Below, one piece after another: positions 8,004 through 16,622 of a stretch of 41,387 nt of DNA. This stretch comes from Synergistaceae bacterium (GTDB taxonomy: Bacteria > Synergistota > Synergistia > Synergistales > Aminobacteriaceae): assembly GCA_017445405.1 (NCBI GenBank), contig JAFSUD010000022.1:1-41387 (forward strand), read 5' to 3'. Positions within the stretch are counted from its first letter, which is position 1. The number at the start of each line of letters is the position of its first letter. Made by a program: the position numbers and the translations under genes. The notes under the pieces are model-generated. The model searched no databases and was not told the origin of the DNA. It was given only the letters and a program-made list of their open reading frames with translations.

Positions 8004-10334
8004 GTGCCGGACGAAATCAGCACCATAGCTTCAGGACAAGAAACTTTTTCGTCCATCCTTGACAGCGTACCGTCTATTGACGAGTCGTCTAACTACCTCA
8101 CAGAGATGTACGCTCTCCGTGATGAGTATTACGCGCGCATACCCGAGCAGTGCCGCCAGGAGTGCGTGCGTTCAGTGTGGCAGGACTTATGGGGCCGGGC
8201 AATGCTCTCACTGACTCCCGAGCAGCTCCGGCAGCTGGGCGAGGCGTTCGTGTTTGCTGCGGAGGCTCACAAAGACCAGCTCAGGAAGTCCGGAGACCCA
8301 TACATCATCCACACTCTGAGTGCTGCCCTGATTCTTGCGGGTATGAGGCTCGACATCGCGACTCTTCAGGCTGCGCTGCTTCATGACGTTCTGGAGGATA
8401 CTCCGGTAACTCCTGAGGAGATGCGCGGGAAGTTCGGCGAAAACGTCGAGACTCTCGTTGACGGCGTAACGAAACTTGCCCGCAATGACGTAAAAGCCTT
8501 CATGTCCCGAGACGACATCAAGGGCGAAAACTTGAGGAAGATGTTTATTGTCATGGCTCGTGATATACGCGTCGTCCTCATCAAGTTAGCTGACCGTCTC
8601 CACAACATGAGGACTCTTGACGTAATGCGTCCCGACAAACAGGCGAGAATAGCTCTCGAAACTATGGAGATTTACGCTCCTCTCGCACACAAGCTCGGGA
8701 TATATCAGCTAAAGCGCGAACTCGAGGATTTGTCGTTCAAGTACCTGCAGCCCGACGTGTATGAAGAGATAGTGTTTCGCGTGAGTCAGAAAATGCCAAA
8801 GATGGAGGAAGTCATCAGCAAGGCAATCACTATCCTTGAGGACAGACTCCAGAAGGAAAATATCCCCTGCAGAATCAAGGGCCGCTCCAAGCACTACTAC
8901 AGCATTTACGAGAAGATGCAGAGAAAGAAGCTCTCCTTTGAGGAACTCTACGACATTCTTGCTGTCAGGATTCTTGTCTCCGACGTAACTACCTGCTACT
9001 CAGTTTTGGGGATTGTCCACGCGCTGTGGGTGCCGATTCCCGGACAGTTCGACGACTACATCGCCACTCCCAAGAGCAACATGTATCAGTCATTGCACAC
9101 TACAGTAATGGCGTTCGGCGTGCCTTTGGAGGTGCAGATACGTACCTACGAGATGAATCACTTTGCGGAGTACGGAATTGCCGCTCACTGGGTCTACAAG
9201 TCCGGAGGCACTAAGCGCGCAATTAAGGGACTCGACGCAAAATTGATGTGGGTACGTCAGGCACTCGAGGCAGGGCAGGACGGAGACTCTCAGGAGTTCA
9301 TGGACGTGCTCAAGAACGATATATTGCTGACGAGCGAGCTTTACGTCTTCACGCCTGACGGTAAGCCCATGATCCTCCCGAACGGCTCGACGACTCTAGA
9401 TTTCGCTTACGCCGTCCACACGGAAGTCGGCAATCACTGCGCCGGCGCAATGGTCAACGGCCGGATTGTCCCTCTCAACACACAGCTTCACAGCGGAGAC
9501 ATGGTCAAGATTCTCACGTCGCCTAACAGCTCACCATCTAAGGACTGGCTCAAAATTGTGAGCAGCGCAAAGACTAGGGCAAAGATCCGCAGCTACTTCA
9601 AGCAGGCAGAGAAGGCTGACCGTGAAGAGAAGATAGAGCGGGGCTGGAAACTCATTGAGCGTGAGTTCAAGAGGCGCGGTCTCAATGACGTAAAGCGTGA
9701 GGACTTCAGCAACATTGACGAGCAATTATTAGCTGTAGGGAACGGCTCGGCTGGTGTCGGTGAAGCAGCACAGAGACTCTCGCTCGCGTACCTTCAGCAC
9801 AACACTTCCCAAGAGGTGAAGGCTGCTCCTGTTGAGGTGGTTGCAGAGCCGACGACTCACAGGAGGGACGGCAAGAGCGATATTCTCGTCGAGGGCGAAG
9901 GAGGAGTCAGCGTAACTCTCGCGGGATGCTGCACTCCTGTACCCGGTGATGACATTGTGGGGTATTCGTCGGAGAAGAGAGGCATAACGATTCACCGTGC
10001 AGACTGCCGGAGCATTCAGAGCGGGAAGCATGACCGGAGCGTTAGTGTCGAGTGGGCGGTGCATAACGACGACGAGGGCAACCCGAACAGGAGGGGGAGA
10101 CTCTACACTGCTCGCCTGAAGGCAGAGGGCGTTGACAGAGAAGAGCTGCTTGCTGATGCGACGAGGGCACTCGGACTCGAGGGAGCGGGCATTATGGGCA
10201 TCAAGGCCTCAATGGTCGGGAACAGCTTAATGCGCATGAAGATAGAGCTGCGTGTCCGGAATCTCGAGCACCTGTACGCATCAATGGCAAGGCTCAATGA
10301 GGTGCGCGGAATTATTGAGGTAACAAGGGGGTAA
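8004..10334 (+). CDS. rel: RelA/SpoT-family (p)ppGpp synthetase/hydrolase
   Basis: This is a long-form Rel protein controlling the stringent response. An N-terminal HD hydrolase domain (about 85-205) retains GDPYIIH, LLHDVLEDT and LADRLHNMRT, so ppGpp hydrolysis should be intact. The synthetase domain (about 255-385) has GRSKHYYSIYEKM, MYQSLHTTV and LEVQIRT. It is followed by a TGS domain (about 415-480), a helical/zinc-finger region with GCCTPVPGDDI and a C-terminal ACT domain. The synthetase loop reads IPGQFDDYIATPK, where bifunctional enzymes usually have RFKD. The Q/D form resembles the EFDD version of monofunctional RelA and may alter nucleotide or metal preference. The GGAGG at 7991-7995 fits a GTG start at 8004 better than the GTG at 7995, which it overlaps. 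Confidence 0.93.
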   Translation: MPDEISTIASGQETFSSILDSVPSIDESSNYLTEMYALRDEYYARIPEQCRQECVRSVWQDLWGRAMLSLTPEQLRQLGEAFVFAAEAHKDQLRKSGDPYIIHTLSAALILAGMRLDIATLQAALLHDVLEDTPVTPEEMRGKFGENVETLVDGVTKLARNDVKAFMSRDDIKGENLRKMFIVMARDIRVVLIKLADRLHNMRTLDVMRPDKQARIALETMEIYAPLAHKLGIYQLKRELEDLSFKYLQPDVYEEIVFRVSQKMPKMEEVISKAITILEDRLQKENIPCRIKGRSKHYYSIYEKMQRKKLSFEELYDILAVRILVSDVTTCYSVLGIVHALWVPIPGQFDDYIATPKSNMYQSLHTTVMAFGVPLEVQIRTYEMNHFAEYGIAAHWVYKSGGTKRAIKGLDAKLMWVRQALEAGQDGDSQEFMDVLKNDILLTSELYVFTPDGKPMILPNGSTTLDFAYAVHTEVGNHCAGAMVNGRIVPLNTQLHSGDMVKILTSPNSSPSKDWLKIVSSAKTRAKIRSYFKQAEKADREEKIERGWKLIEREFKRRGLNDVKREDFSNIDEQLLAVGNGSAGVGEAAQRLSLAYLQHNTSQEVKAAPVEVVAEPTTHRRDGKSDILVEGEGGVSVTLAGCCTPVPGDDIVGYSSEKRGITIHRADCRSIQSGKHDRSVSVEWAVHNDDEGNPNRRGRLYTARLKAEGVDREELLADATRALGLEGAGIMGIKASMVGNSLMRMKIELRVRNLEHLYASMARLNEVRGIIEVTRG

Positions 10335-10337
10335 ATT

Positions 10338-10805
10338 ATGAGGTTAGTAATTCAGAGAGTGAAGAGGTCTGCTGTAACTATAGAGGGCAGAGATAAACAC
10401 GAGATAGGGCAGGGAATGTGTGTGCTGATCGGCGTAACTCACGGCGACACAGAGAAAGATGCTGACTGGCTCGCGGACAAGATGTCGGGCTTGCGGATAT
10501 TCTCTGATTCTGAGGGGAAAACCAATCTGTCATTGCGTGATATAGACGGAGAAGTTCTGTTAGTGTCGCAGTTCTCGCTCTATGCGTCGTACAAGGGCAG
10601 GAGGCCGGGATTCTCTGATGCTGCGAAGCCTGAACACGCAGAGAGAATCTATGACTACTTCGTGAAGAAGGTGCAGAGTCTAGGCTTTAAGAAAGTAGCC
10701 TGCGGGAAGTTCGGTGCTGATATGGAGGTCGAGATTATCAATGACGGCCCGCTAACGTTTATAATAGAATCTCCAGCGAAACAGAATCAGAATCAGGAAG
10801 GATAA
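10338..10805 (+). CDS. dtd: D-aminoacyl-tRNA deacylase
   Basis: Dtd hydrolyses D-aminoacyl-tRNAs and mischarged Gly-tRNA-Ala, recycling tRNA in the cytoplasm. The two active-site signatures are present: SQFSLYA (the SQxxL motif) and NDGPLT (the NxGPxT motif). The N-terminal MRLVIQRVKRSAVTI is typical of the family, and 155 residues is the normal size, with a short polar tail. It starts three bases after the rel stop, a common pairing of rel and dtd across bacteria. Confidence 0.93.
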   Translation: MRLVIQRVKRSAVTIEGRDKHEIGQGMCVLIGVTHGDTEKDADWLADKMSGLRIFSDSEGKTNLSLRDIDGEVLLVSQFSLYASYKGRRPGFSDAAKPEHAERIYDYFVKKVQSLGFKKVACGKFGADMEVEIINDGPLTFIIESPAKQNQNQEG

Positions 10806-10813
10806 ATTTTTGC

Positions 10814-11455
10814 ATGAACTATAAATATTTCCCAGTCGGCGCACTGTGGACGAACTGCTATGTATTCTGGGATGACGACACTAAACAAGCATTCTGTGTT
10901 GACCCCGGCGGAGACACTAAAGAGGTCAGAGCCTTCATCGACTCTCAGGATCTCAAGCTCACAATGATTCTCCTCACCCACGGCCACATTGACCACATCG
11001 CCGGAGTCCCTGAACTTGTCCCGTTCGTCGGCGATAACATCTACATCGGACGCAATGATGCTGACATGCTCCGCCATCCGTCAACAGACCTTCAGGCATT
11101 GTTCGGCGTGCACTGCGAAGGCGTGTCTGACTTCAAAGAAGTGTGGGAGAGCAAAATAATAGACTTTCCAGGCTACAGCATCGTCGTCATGGAGACTCCC
11201 GGCCACACTCCCGGAAGCGTCTGCTACATGGTTACTGACTCGCAGAATCACTCCGTCCTTCTCTCTGGAGACACACTCTTTGCCCAGAGCGTCGGGCGTA
11301 CTGACCTCGCGGGCGGAGACTGGTTCAAGCTCGAGTCCTCACTCCGGAGACTCGACACACTTCATGACAGCCTTCACGTCCTGCCCGGACACGGCCCGGA
11401 CACCAGCATTGCCAGCGAGCGCGAAATGAATCCTTACTGGCCAAGAGAGGCATAG
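10814..11455 (+). CDS. MBL-fold metallohydrolase, glyoxalase II-like
   Basis: This 213-residue soluble protein has the metallo-beta-lactamase fold. The metal-binding motif THGHIDH is at residues 55-61, the GHTPGS histidine lies near 134, then the bridging aspartate in LSGDTLF and a C-terminal histidine in PGHGPDT. That set is complete for two metal ions. The short form of this group is related to hydroxyacylglutathione hydrolase but lacks the glutathione-binding C-terminal domain, so the substrate is unknown. It is placed directly after dtd, at the end of the housekeeping run and four bases before mreB, so it may be read through into the mre genes. Confidence 0.85.
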   Translation: MNYKYFPVGALWTNCYVFWDDDTKQAFCVDPGGDTKEVRAFIDSQDLKLTMILLTHGHIDHIAGVPELVPFVGDNIYIGRNDADMLRHPSTDLQALFGVHCEGVSDFKEVWESKIIDFPGYSIVVMETPGHTPGSVCYMVTDSQNHSVLLSGDTLFAQSVGRTDLAGGDWFKLESSLRRLDTLHDSLHVLPGHGPDTSIASEREMNPYWPREA

Positions 11456-11459
11456 CATA

Positions 11460-12515
11460 ATGTTCAAGTCATTTTCAGGAATCTTAGGTATGGATGTCGG
11501 CATCGATTTAGGCTCGTCTAATATCGTCGTCTACGTCAAGGATAAAGGTATCGTTTTCAGTGAGCCTTCTGCAGTCGCGGTGAAGAAACTGCCCAGAGGC
11601 ACAGGCTTTGAGGTTATCGCTGTGGGCACTGACGCAAAGAACATGTCGGGAAAGACTCCCGCAGGCATCGACGCAATATGGCCTCTCGACGGAGGAGTAA
11701 TCGCGAACTTCGACATGACTCAGGAACTCATCAAGTACTGCATAAAGCGTGTAAGCTCAAACAGTGCCTTCATGGTTCATCCCAGAGTCGTAATCTCCAT
11801 TCCCGCAGAAGTTACAGAGGTCGAACGCAAGGCAGTTATTGACGCAACGCTCGGAGCAGGAGCGAGCGAGGCCTATGTTGTGGAAGAGCCTATCTCTGCA
11901 GCTCTGGGCGTTGGCCTTCCCATCGACAAGCCTAACGGCTGCATGGTTATAGACATCGGAGGGGGAACTTCTGAAGTCAGCGTAATATCTCTGGGCGGAA
12001 TAGTCGTAACTAGTTCGCTGCGCAATGCCGGCAAGACTATGGATAACGCAATTATCGCTATGGTGCGTTCACGTTATGCGCTGTTAATCGGCGAGACTAC
12101 TGCGGAAGAAGTCAAGAACAAGATCGGATCTGCTCTCCCGCTCGATACGGAGTTAGAGATGCCCGTAAAGGGCCGCGACCTGTCAGGAGGACTCCCAAAG
12201 AGCGACACAGTGTCATCTGTAGAAGTCCGTGAAGCAATGGAGCCGATATTCACAGGCATTGAGGACATGGTGAAGGTCGCACTCGAGAAGATGCCCCCCG
12301 AACTCGCAAAGGACGTAGTTGACAGAGGAATAATCCTCACCGGAGGCGTGGCACTCATGCGCGGACTCGCCGAGAGACTCTCACGGGCAATCAACACTCC
12401 CGTAATCGTCGCAGAAAATCCCCTCTACTCTGTTGCTCTGGGCGTGGGAAAGATTCTAGACAACCTAGACGCTATGCGCAGAGTCCTGATGTCCGTTGAG
12501 CGCGGTTCTCGTTAA
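11460..12515 (+). CDS. mreB: Rod shape-determining actin homologue MreB
   Basis: MreB polymerises on the inner membrane and guides the elongation machinery. The actin-fold motifs are visible: phosphate 1 loop GMDVGIDLGSSNIVVYV near the N-terminus, phosphate 2 loop VIDIGGGTSEVSVI at about residue 162, and the adenosine motif ILTGGVALMRGL near 282. At 351 residues it is full length. Its stop overlaps the mreC start (TAATG), and it begins the mreB-mreC-mreD-mrdA set. Confidence 0.95.
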   Translation: MFKSFSGILGMDVGIDLGSSNIVVYVKDKGIVFSEPSAVAVKKLPRGTGFEVIAVGTDAKNMSGKTPAGIDAIWPLDGGVIANFDMTQELIKYCIKRVSSNSAFMVHPRVVISIPAEVTEVERKAVIDATLGAGASEAYVVEEPISAALGVGLPIDKPNGCMVIDIGGGTSEVSVISLGGIVVTSSLRNAGKTMDNAIIAMVRSRYALLIGETTAEEVKNKIGSALPLDTELEMPVKGRDLSGGLPKSDTVSSVEVREAMEPIFTGIEDMVKVALEKMPPELAKDVVDRGIILTGGVALMRGLAERLSRAINTPVIVAENPLYSVALGVGKILDNLDAMRRVLMSVERGSR

Positions 12516-13288
12516 TGGACAACACCCGCAGCACTGCACGCGAATGGGTTCACGGCCTCACAGCGTTAATTCTTGGCCTCTTCCTGTTAGGGATAAGTTC
12601 GGGGCTTGGTGTCATCAAGAACATCGTAGACTTCTGGGGAAGCATATTGTTCATCCCGGAATACCCCGCTGTTGTCTTGAGAGAGGTATATCTCGGCTGG
12701 AAGGGACGCTCTCAGGACAGGGAACGCCTCAATGAAGAAGTTGCACGCCTCAGAAGCGAGAACGCAAAATTACGGCTCGACTTGGCCAGACTCTCGGGCG
12801 AGAAAGTCTACGAGAACGCATCAGGAGACCGTGAAGTCAGAACAGCACGCGTAACTCTGCGCGCGCCTATGTCGTGGTGGAGCGAGATACGCATTGACAG
12901 AGGGACTCAGGACGGCATGTCTATAGGCCAGCCAATTTTCAGCAACGGCTATCTTGTAGGACGCGTGAGTACTGTAGCTATGATGAGTTCGTGGGCGGAA
13001 CTGATAACCTCGTCGGGCTTCATGATTCCTGCAGTGATTGAGGAGACACGGGAACTCGGAGTAGTTGTCGGAGACGGCACGGGGTTAGTGCTTCTGAAGT
13101 ACATTCCTGCAGGGCGGAGCGTAAGGCCGGGAATGATGGTCAGTACAGCAATGATCAGCGAGCAATTGCCTCCTGGACTGCCTATCGGGAAGATTACGGG
13201 AGCGTTCCTTCAGGAGTCGGACGGATACACGACGTACAGGCTCGAGCCGGGAGCGGACATGTCGGGCTTCTACACAGTGAGCTTTTGA
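12515..13288 (+). CDS. mreC: Rod shape-determining protein MreC
   Basis: MreC is a bitopic membrane protein linking MreB to PBP2 and RodA. The sequence shows a short cytoplasmic head, one membrane segment (about residues 14-34), and a coiled coil with EEVARLRSENAKLRLDLARL (about 73-92). The periplasmic beta-barrel domain contains SWWSEIRIDRG and the typical IGKITGAF near the end. The start overlaps the mreB stop. The last 25 codons are repeated downstream at the end of the truncated mreD copy, so the 3' end of this gene is part of the 241-bp tandem duplication. The gene itself looks complete. Confidence 0.93.
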   Translation: MDNTRSTAREWVHGLTALILGLFLLGISSGLGVIKNIVDFWGSILFIPEYPAVVLREVYLGWKGRSQDRERLNEEVARLRSENAKLRLDLARLSGEKVYENASGDREVRTARVTLRAPMSWWSEIRIDRGTQDGMSIGQPIFSNGYLVGRVSTVAMMSSWAELITSSGFMIPAVIEETRELGVVVGDGTGLVLLKYIPAGRSVRPGMMVSTAMISEQLPPGLPIGKITGAFLQESDGYTTYRLEPGADMSGFYTVSF

Positions 13289-13692
13289 TGAGGTGCGCAT
13301 CATGTTGTTAATAATATTGTGGCTGATACAGGACTTGCTTACTGTCTTTACTGGGGGAGGTATGCAGATTCCCGGAGTGTTTATGCTCGGCTTAGTCTAC
13401 AGGCTTCTGGTTGATGACGGCACAGAATCCGAAGACTCGCTGTGGGCTATTCAGGAGTCTGACGGCTGCACGACGTACAGGCTCGAGCCGGGAGCGGACA
13501 TGTCGGGCTTCTACACAGTGAGCTTTTGATGAGGTGCACAGCATGTTGTTAATAATATTGTGGCTGATACAGGACTTGCTTACCGTCTTTACAGGTGGAG
13601 GTATGCAGATTCCCGGAGTGTTTATGCTCGGCTTAGTCTACAGGCTTCTGGTTGATGACGGCACAGAATCAGAAGACTCGCTGTGGGCTATC
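13211..13692 (+). repeat. Tandem imperfect 241-bp duplication across the mreC-mreD junction
   Basis: Copy 1 (13211-13451) and copy 2 (13452-13692) each contain the last 25 codons of mreC, the intergenic ribosome site and about 50 codons of mreD. I count about nine mismatches. Several are synonymous (in LTVFTGGG and GTESEDS), one is Tyr to Cys in the mreC tail, and two lie between the genes. There is almost no microhomology at the joint. The open frame across the joint is kept. Confidence 0.95.
13302..13529 (+). CDS. Truncated MreD N-terminus fused in frame to MreC C-terminus (duplication product)
   Basis: This 75-residue open frame starts like MreD (MLLIILWLIQDLLTVFTGGG) and covers its first two membrane segments to SLWAI. 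It then runs directly into a copy of the MreC tail (ESDGCTTYRLEPGADMSGF) and stops at the duplicated MreC stop codon. It begins with the same GAGG-ATG arrangement as the real mreD, so it could be translated as a small membrane protein. It cannot be a working MreD, because the other membrane segments are missing. The most likely status is a duplication remnant or an assembly joint. Expression as a micro-protein that competes with MreD is possible but unsupported. Confidence 0.7.
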   Translation: MLLIILWLIQDLLTVFTGGGMQIPGVFMLGLVYRLLVDDGTESEDSLWAIQESDGCTTYRLEPGADMSGFYTVSF

Positions 13693-14019
13693 TGGTCAGC
13701 ATTTGCAGCAGGTATCTTGTGGGACTTGCGGTGGGTCGGCATTCCGGGATTCTTCACTCTGGGTTATGTTATCGTCGTGATGATCGTGATTCAGGTGTGG
13801 GGAGCGATTCCTCCTTCGTCGCGCGGGGCTTCAGGTACCAGCCTGATAGTCTTTGCATTAATGGAGGTCTCGCAGATGCTGCCTCCGCTTCTTCCTGTCC
13901 TGATACTCGGCGGCTCGGCGGGCTGGAACTTCTTCCTCATGCAGCAGATATATTCACTTCCGGCGATACTCTTCTGCATGTACATATACCTTCATCATGT
14001 CAGGAACAATAAAGTGTAA
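13543..14019 (+). CDS. mreD: Rod shape-determining membrane protein MreD
   Basis: MreD is the small polytopic membrane partner of MreC, RodA and PBP2. The 158-residue protein shows about five hydrophobic segments, including MLLIILWLIQDLLTVF at the start, IVVMIVIQVW in the middle and ILFCMYIYLHH near the end, which matches the family. The ATG at 13543, nine bases after GAGG, is preferred to the GTG at 13534 that touches the ribosome site. This is the complete copy; the shorter frame upstream duplicates its first 50 or so codons. It is followed after 54 bases by mrdA. Confidence 0.88.
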   Translation: MLLIILWLIQDLLTVFTGGGMQIPGVFMLGLVYRLLVDDGTESEDSLWAIWSAFAAGILWDLRWVGIPGFFTLGYVIVVMIVIQVWGAIPPSSRGASGTSLIVFALMEVSQMLPPLLPVLILGGSAGWNFFLMQQIYSLPAILFCMYIYLHHVRNNKV

Positions 14020-14039
14020 TATCAGCACATTTAGCAAGT

Positions 14040-14045
14040 TATAAT
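14040..14045 (+). promoter_or_regulatory. Possible -10 box upstream of mrdA
   Basis: A perfect TATAAT is located 29-34 bases before the mrdA ATG in the only sizeable gap of the shape-gene block. The -35 position (about 14017-14022) is a poor match to TTGACA. It could provide extra transcription of mrdA and the min genes. Confidence 0.3.
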
Positions 14046-14073
14046 CAATACACTTCAGGAGCATTAATCATAG

Positions 14074-15786
14074 ATGGAAATATTAGACAGCAGACTAAAG
14101 CTATTCTTGTACGGCATGGGGTTATCTTTCGCATTTCTCATGTTCGGGCTGTACATGTGCCAGATATATCAGGGCGATAAATACATCAGGTTAGCCCACA
14201 ATAACAGGCTGAGATTAATACGCTCCGCTGCACCGAGAGGCGAAATCTTTGACCGCAACGGCGTACCTCTTGCAGTAAATGATACTTCGTTCTGCATCAT
14301 GGGCTATCCTCTTGACCTCAACACTCCCGCAAAGCTCGACAGACTCAGCAAGATACTCATGCGTCATGGAATCCCAATCAACATTCCCGACCTCGAGAAG
14401 ACCATCAAGCAGCAGCGTTCTGCTCCCTACAGAGTCATGCGCATAGTCCCTAACTTGACCATGACTCAGATGGCCGAACTCGTCGCGGATTACGACTTCC
14501 CGAGAGAGCTTTTCCCCATGAGCGTATGGCGCAGGACTTATCCCGCAGGAAGCACAGTAGCTAACGTTCTTGGCTACGTCAGCGAAATATCAGAGGAGGA
14601 ACTCAAGGCACGCACAGAGGACGGCTATGCAGGAGGAGACTTGATAGGCAAGACAGGCATAGAGAGAAGCTACGAGGAGATTCTGAGAGGCTCGCCCGGA
14701 CAGGAAGCCCTCGAGGTAGATGCTCGGGGACGGAAGATCCGCACGCTTGACGCTAACCCTGCCGTCAAGGGAGAAGACTTGCACCTCACGCTGGACATGG
14801 GAGCACAGAAATTAGCCGTTGAGCTTTTGAGCAACTGGAAGGGCGCAATCGTCGCGATGGATGTTCACACCGGAGAAGTCCTCGCGCTTGCCTCAAGCCC
14901 CGTTTACGACAACAACCCTATTGCGTGGGGAGTGTCCGCGAGAGAGTGGCGCGACATAGTGTTTGACCCGAACAGGCCGATGCTTGACAGAGCTATTGCT
15001 GGAGTCTACCCTCCGGCGAGCACGTTCAAGGCGTTCATGTCTATAGCTGCTCTTGAGGAGGACTGCATCACGCCTTCAACGATGATAGCCTGCAGAGGAG
15101 GCCTGAGAATGGGATCGCACCTCTTCAAGTGCTGGAAACATTCAGGGCACGGATCGCTTAATGTCATGGGAGCGTTGCAGCATTCATGTGATGTATTCTT
15201 CTACCAGACGGGATTGCGCACAGGCATAGACAGGCTCGTAAAGTGGGGAACTATTCTCGGGCTTGGCCAGCTCACAGGAATAGACCTTCCGGGCGAAAGT
15301 TCCGGGAACATGGCCGGGCCTGACTGGAAGATGAGACGCTTCAAGAGCCAGTGGGCGAGCGGAGACACAGTTAATTACTCGATAGGTCAGGGATATATGT
15401 TAATGACACCGATTCAGATAGCACGTCTCTACGCAGCAATCGCGAACAACGGCAGCCTCGTTACTCCTCACCTCAACAAGAAGGGCTACAAGACTCCCAA
15501 GAAATTACCCGTAACTCCCAAGAAGTTAGCCATCGTTCAGCAGGGACTCGAGCGCGTCGTGAGCATAGGGACGGGTTCACGGGCCGGACGCTTCGGAGTG
15601 AGCATTGCGGGGAAGACAGGCACAGCCCAGAACTCTCACGGGGACGATCACGCACTCTTTGCAGGGTACGCTCCTGCTGACAATCCCAAGTACGTAGCAG
15701 TAGCTGTTGTTGAAAACGGAAAGCACGGAAGCTCAGTAGCTGCACCTATGGTAGGTGAAATGCTTGCTTATTTGCTCACTCACTGA
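14074..15786 (+). CDS. mrdA: Penicillin-binding protein 2, elongasome transpeptidase
   Basis: PBP2 cross-links peptidoglycan during cell elongation together with RodA. After an N-terminal membrane anchor (about residues 9-30) comes the dimerisation/pedestal domain starting at APRGEIFDRNG. The transpeptidase domain has the three active-site motifs: STFK (Ser316-Lys319), SCD (371-373, in the place of SxN) and KTG (514-516). The size of 570 residues is slightly shorter than E. coli PBP2. It lies between mreD and minC, tying elongation genes to division-site genes. It is the only penicillin-binding protein in the window. An AGGAG site 5' of the ATG supports the start. Confidence 0.94.
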   Translation: MEILDSRLKLFLYGMGLSFAFLMFGLYMCQIYQGDKYIRLAHNNRLRLIRSAAPRGEIFDRNGVPLAVNDTSFCIMGYPLDLNTPAKLDRLSKILMRHGIPINIPDLEKTIKQQRSAPYRVMRIVPNLTMTQMAELVADYDFPRELFPMSVWRRTYPAGSTVANVLGYVSEISEEELKARTEDGYAGGDLIGKTGIERSYEEILRGSPGQEALEVDARGRKIRTLDANPAVKGEDLHLTLDMGAQKLAVELLSNWKGAIVAMDVHTGEVLALASSPVYDNNPIAWGVSAREWRDIVFDPNRPMLDRAIAGVYPPASTFKAFMSIAALEEDCITPSTMIACRGGLRMGSHLFKCWKHSGHGSLNVMGALQHSCDVFFYQTGLRTGIDRLVKWGTILGLGQLTGIDLPGESSGNMAGPDWKMRRFKSQWASGDTVNYSIGQGYMLMTPIQIARLYAAIANNGSLVTPHLNKKGYKTPKKLPVTPKKLAIVQQGLERVVSIGTGSRAGRFGVSIAGKTGTAQNSHGDDHALFAGYAPADNPKYVAVAVVENGKHGSSVAAPMVGEMLAYLLTH

Positions 15787-15829
15787 GAAAATTAGCACAC
15801 ACAAAAATTTTTCGACATGATGATTAACG

Positions 15830-16594
15830 ATGAACATACTGAATAATCCTTTGCGTAAATTGAGAAGGCCGGGTGCTCAGATTAAGCCGGAACGCACTTA
15901 TTACGGCCTCAAGTTTATTGTGCCGGAAACGCTCACTGAGGATGAACTCCTGAAACAGTTAGCAGGTATACCGCCTAATGTCTACAAGCTGCCCGAAGGT
16001 GAAGGAGTATCGTTTGACTTCGGAGGCAGGGAATGTTCGCGCAGATTAATTCTGCACATGATTAACAGCATAGTGTGGGAGAAGGGCATAAAGATACTTG
16101 CCTGGCTGTCAGTGAATCCCGAGAGCATAAAGCTGTTTGCGGCTGCAGGACTTAGCGTAACCGAGCCGGAACAAGAATCAGAATCACCTCATACTCCCGA
16201 GCCTGAGCAGGTAATGACAGAGAGCGTTGCTGAGAGAAGACATATTGCGGGCCTGAAAGTAGTCTACACGTCCATGCGTTCAGGACAGAGCATCGAGGCA
16301 GACGGAGATGTGCTTGTCTGGGGGCATCTGAATCCCGGAGCAGAGATTAAGGCCGGAGGGAGTATTCTTGTTGCAGGAAGACTTCTCGGAGTGGTTCAGG
16401 CAGGAGCTTACGGCCGCGAAGATGTGTTTGTGTGGGCAGGGAGCTTCGAGACTCCGCAGGTAAGACTCGCAAACAAGCTGTGTTACGCGGACCAGAAATC
16501 TACGACTTGCTGGCGTAAAGGCGTGCTAATTACTCTTGAGGAGAGTACACCGGTAATCAGGGAGTATAAATTCCTGTCCGGCGACAAAAAATAA
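15830..16594 (+). CDS. minC: Septum site-determining protein MinC
   Basis: MinC inhibits FtsZ polymerisation away from midcell when recruited by MinD. The C-terminal half is a clear MinC beta-helix domain: GQSIEADGDVLVWGHLNPGA, then EIKAGGSILVAGRLLG, then VQAGAYGREDVFVWAG (about residues 150-205). The N-terminal FtsZ-binding domain (about 20-110) is followed by a Glu/Pro-rich linker near 113-128. The 254-residue length is normal. The gene has no strong ribosome site. minD follows 28 bases later, in the usual C-D-E order. Confidence 0.93.
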   Translation: MNILNNPLRKLRRPGAQIKPERTYYGLKFIVPETLTEDELLKQLAGIPPNVYKLPEGEGVSFDFGGRECSRRLILHMINSIVWEKGIKILAWLSVNPESIKLFAAAGLSVTEPEQESESPHTPEPEQVMTESVAERRHIAGLKVVYTSMRSGQSIEADGDVLVWGHLNPGAEIKAGGSILVAGRLLGVVQAGAYGREDVFVWAGSFETPQVRLANKLCYADQKSTTCWRKGVLITLEESTPVIREYKFLSGDKK

Positions 16595-16622
16595 TCATTA
16601 ATTGGAGGTAACAAAACAAGAA

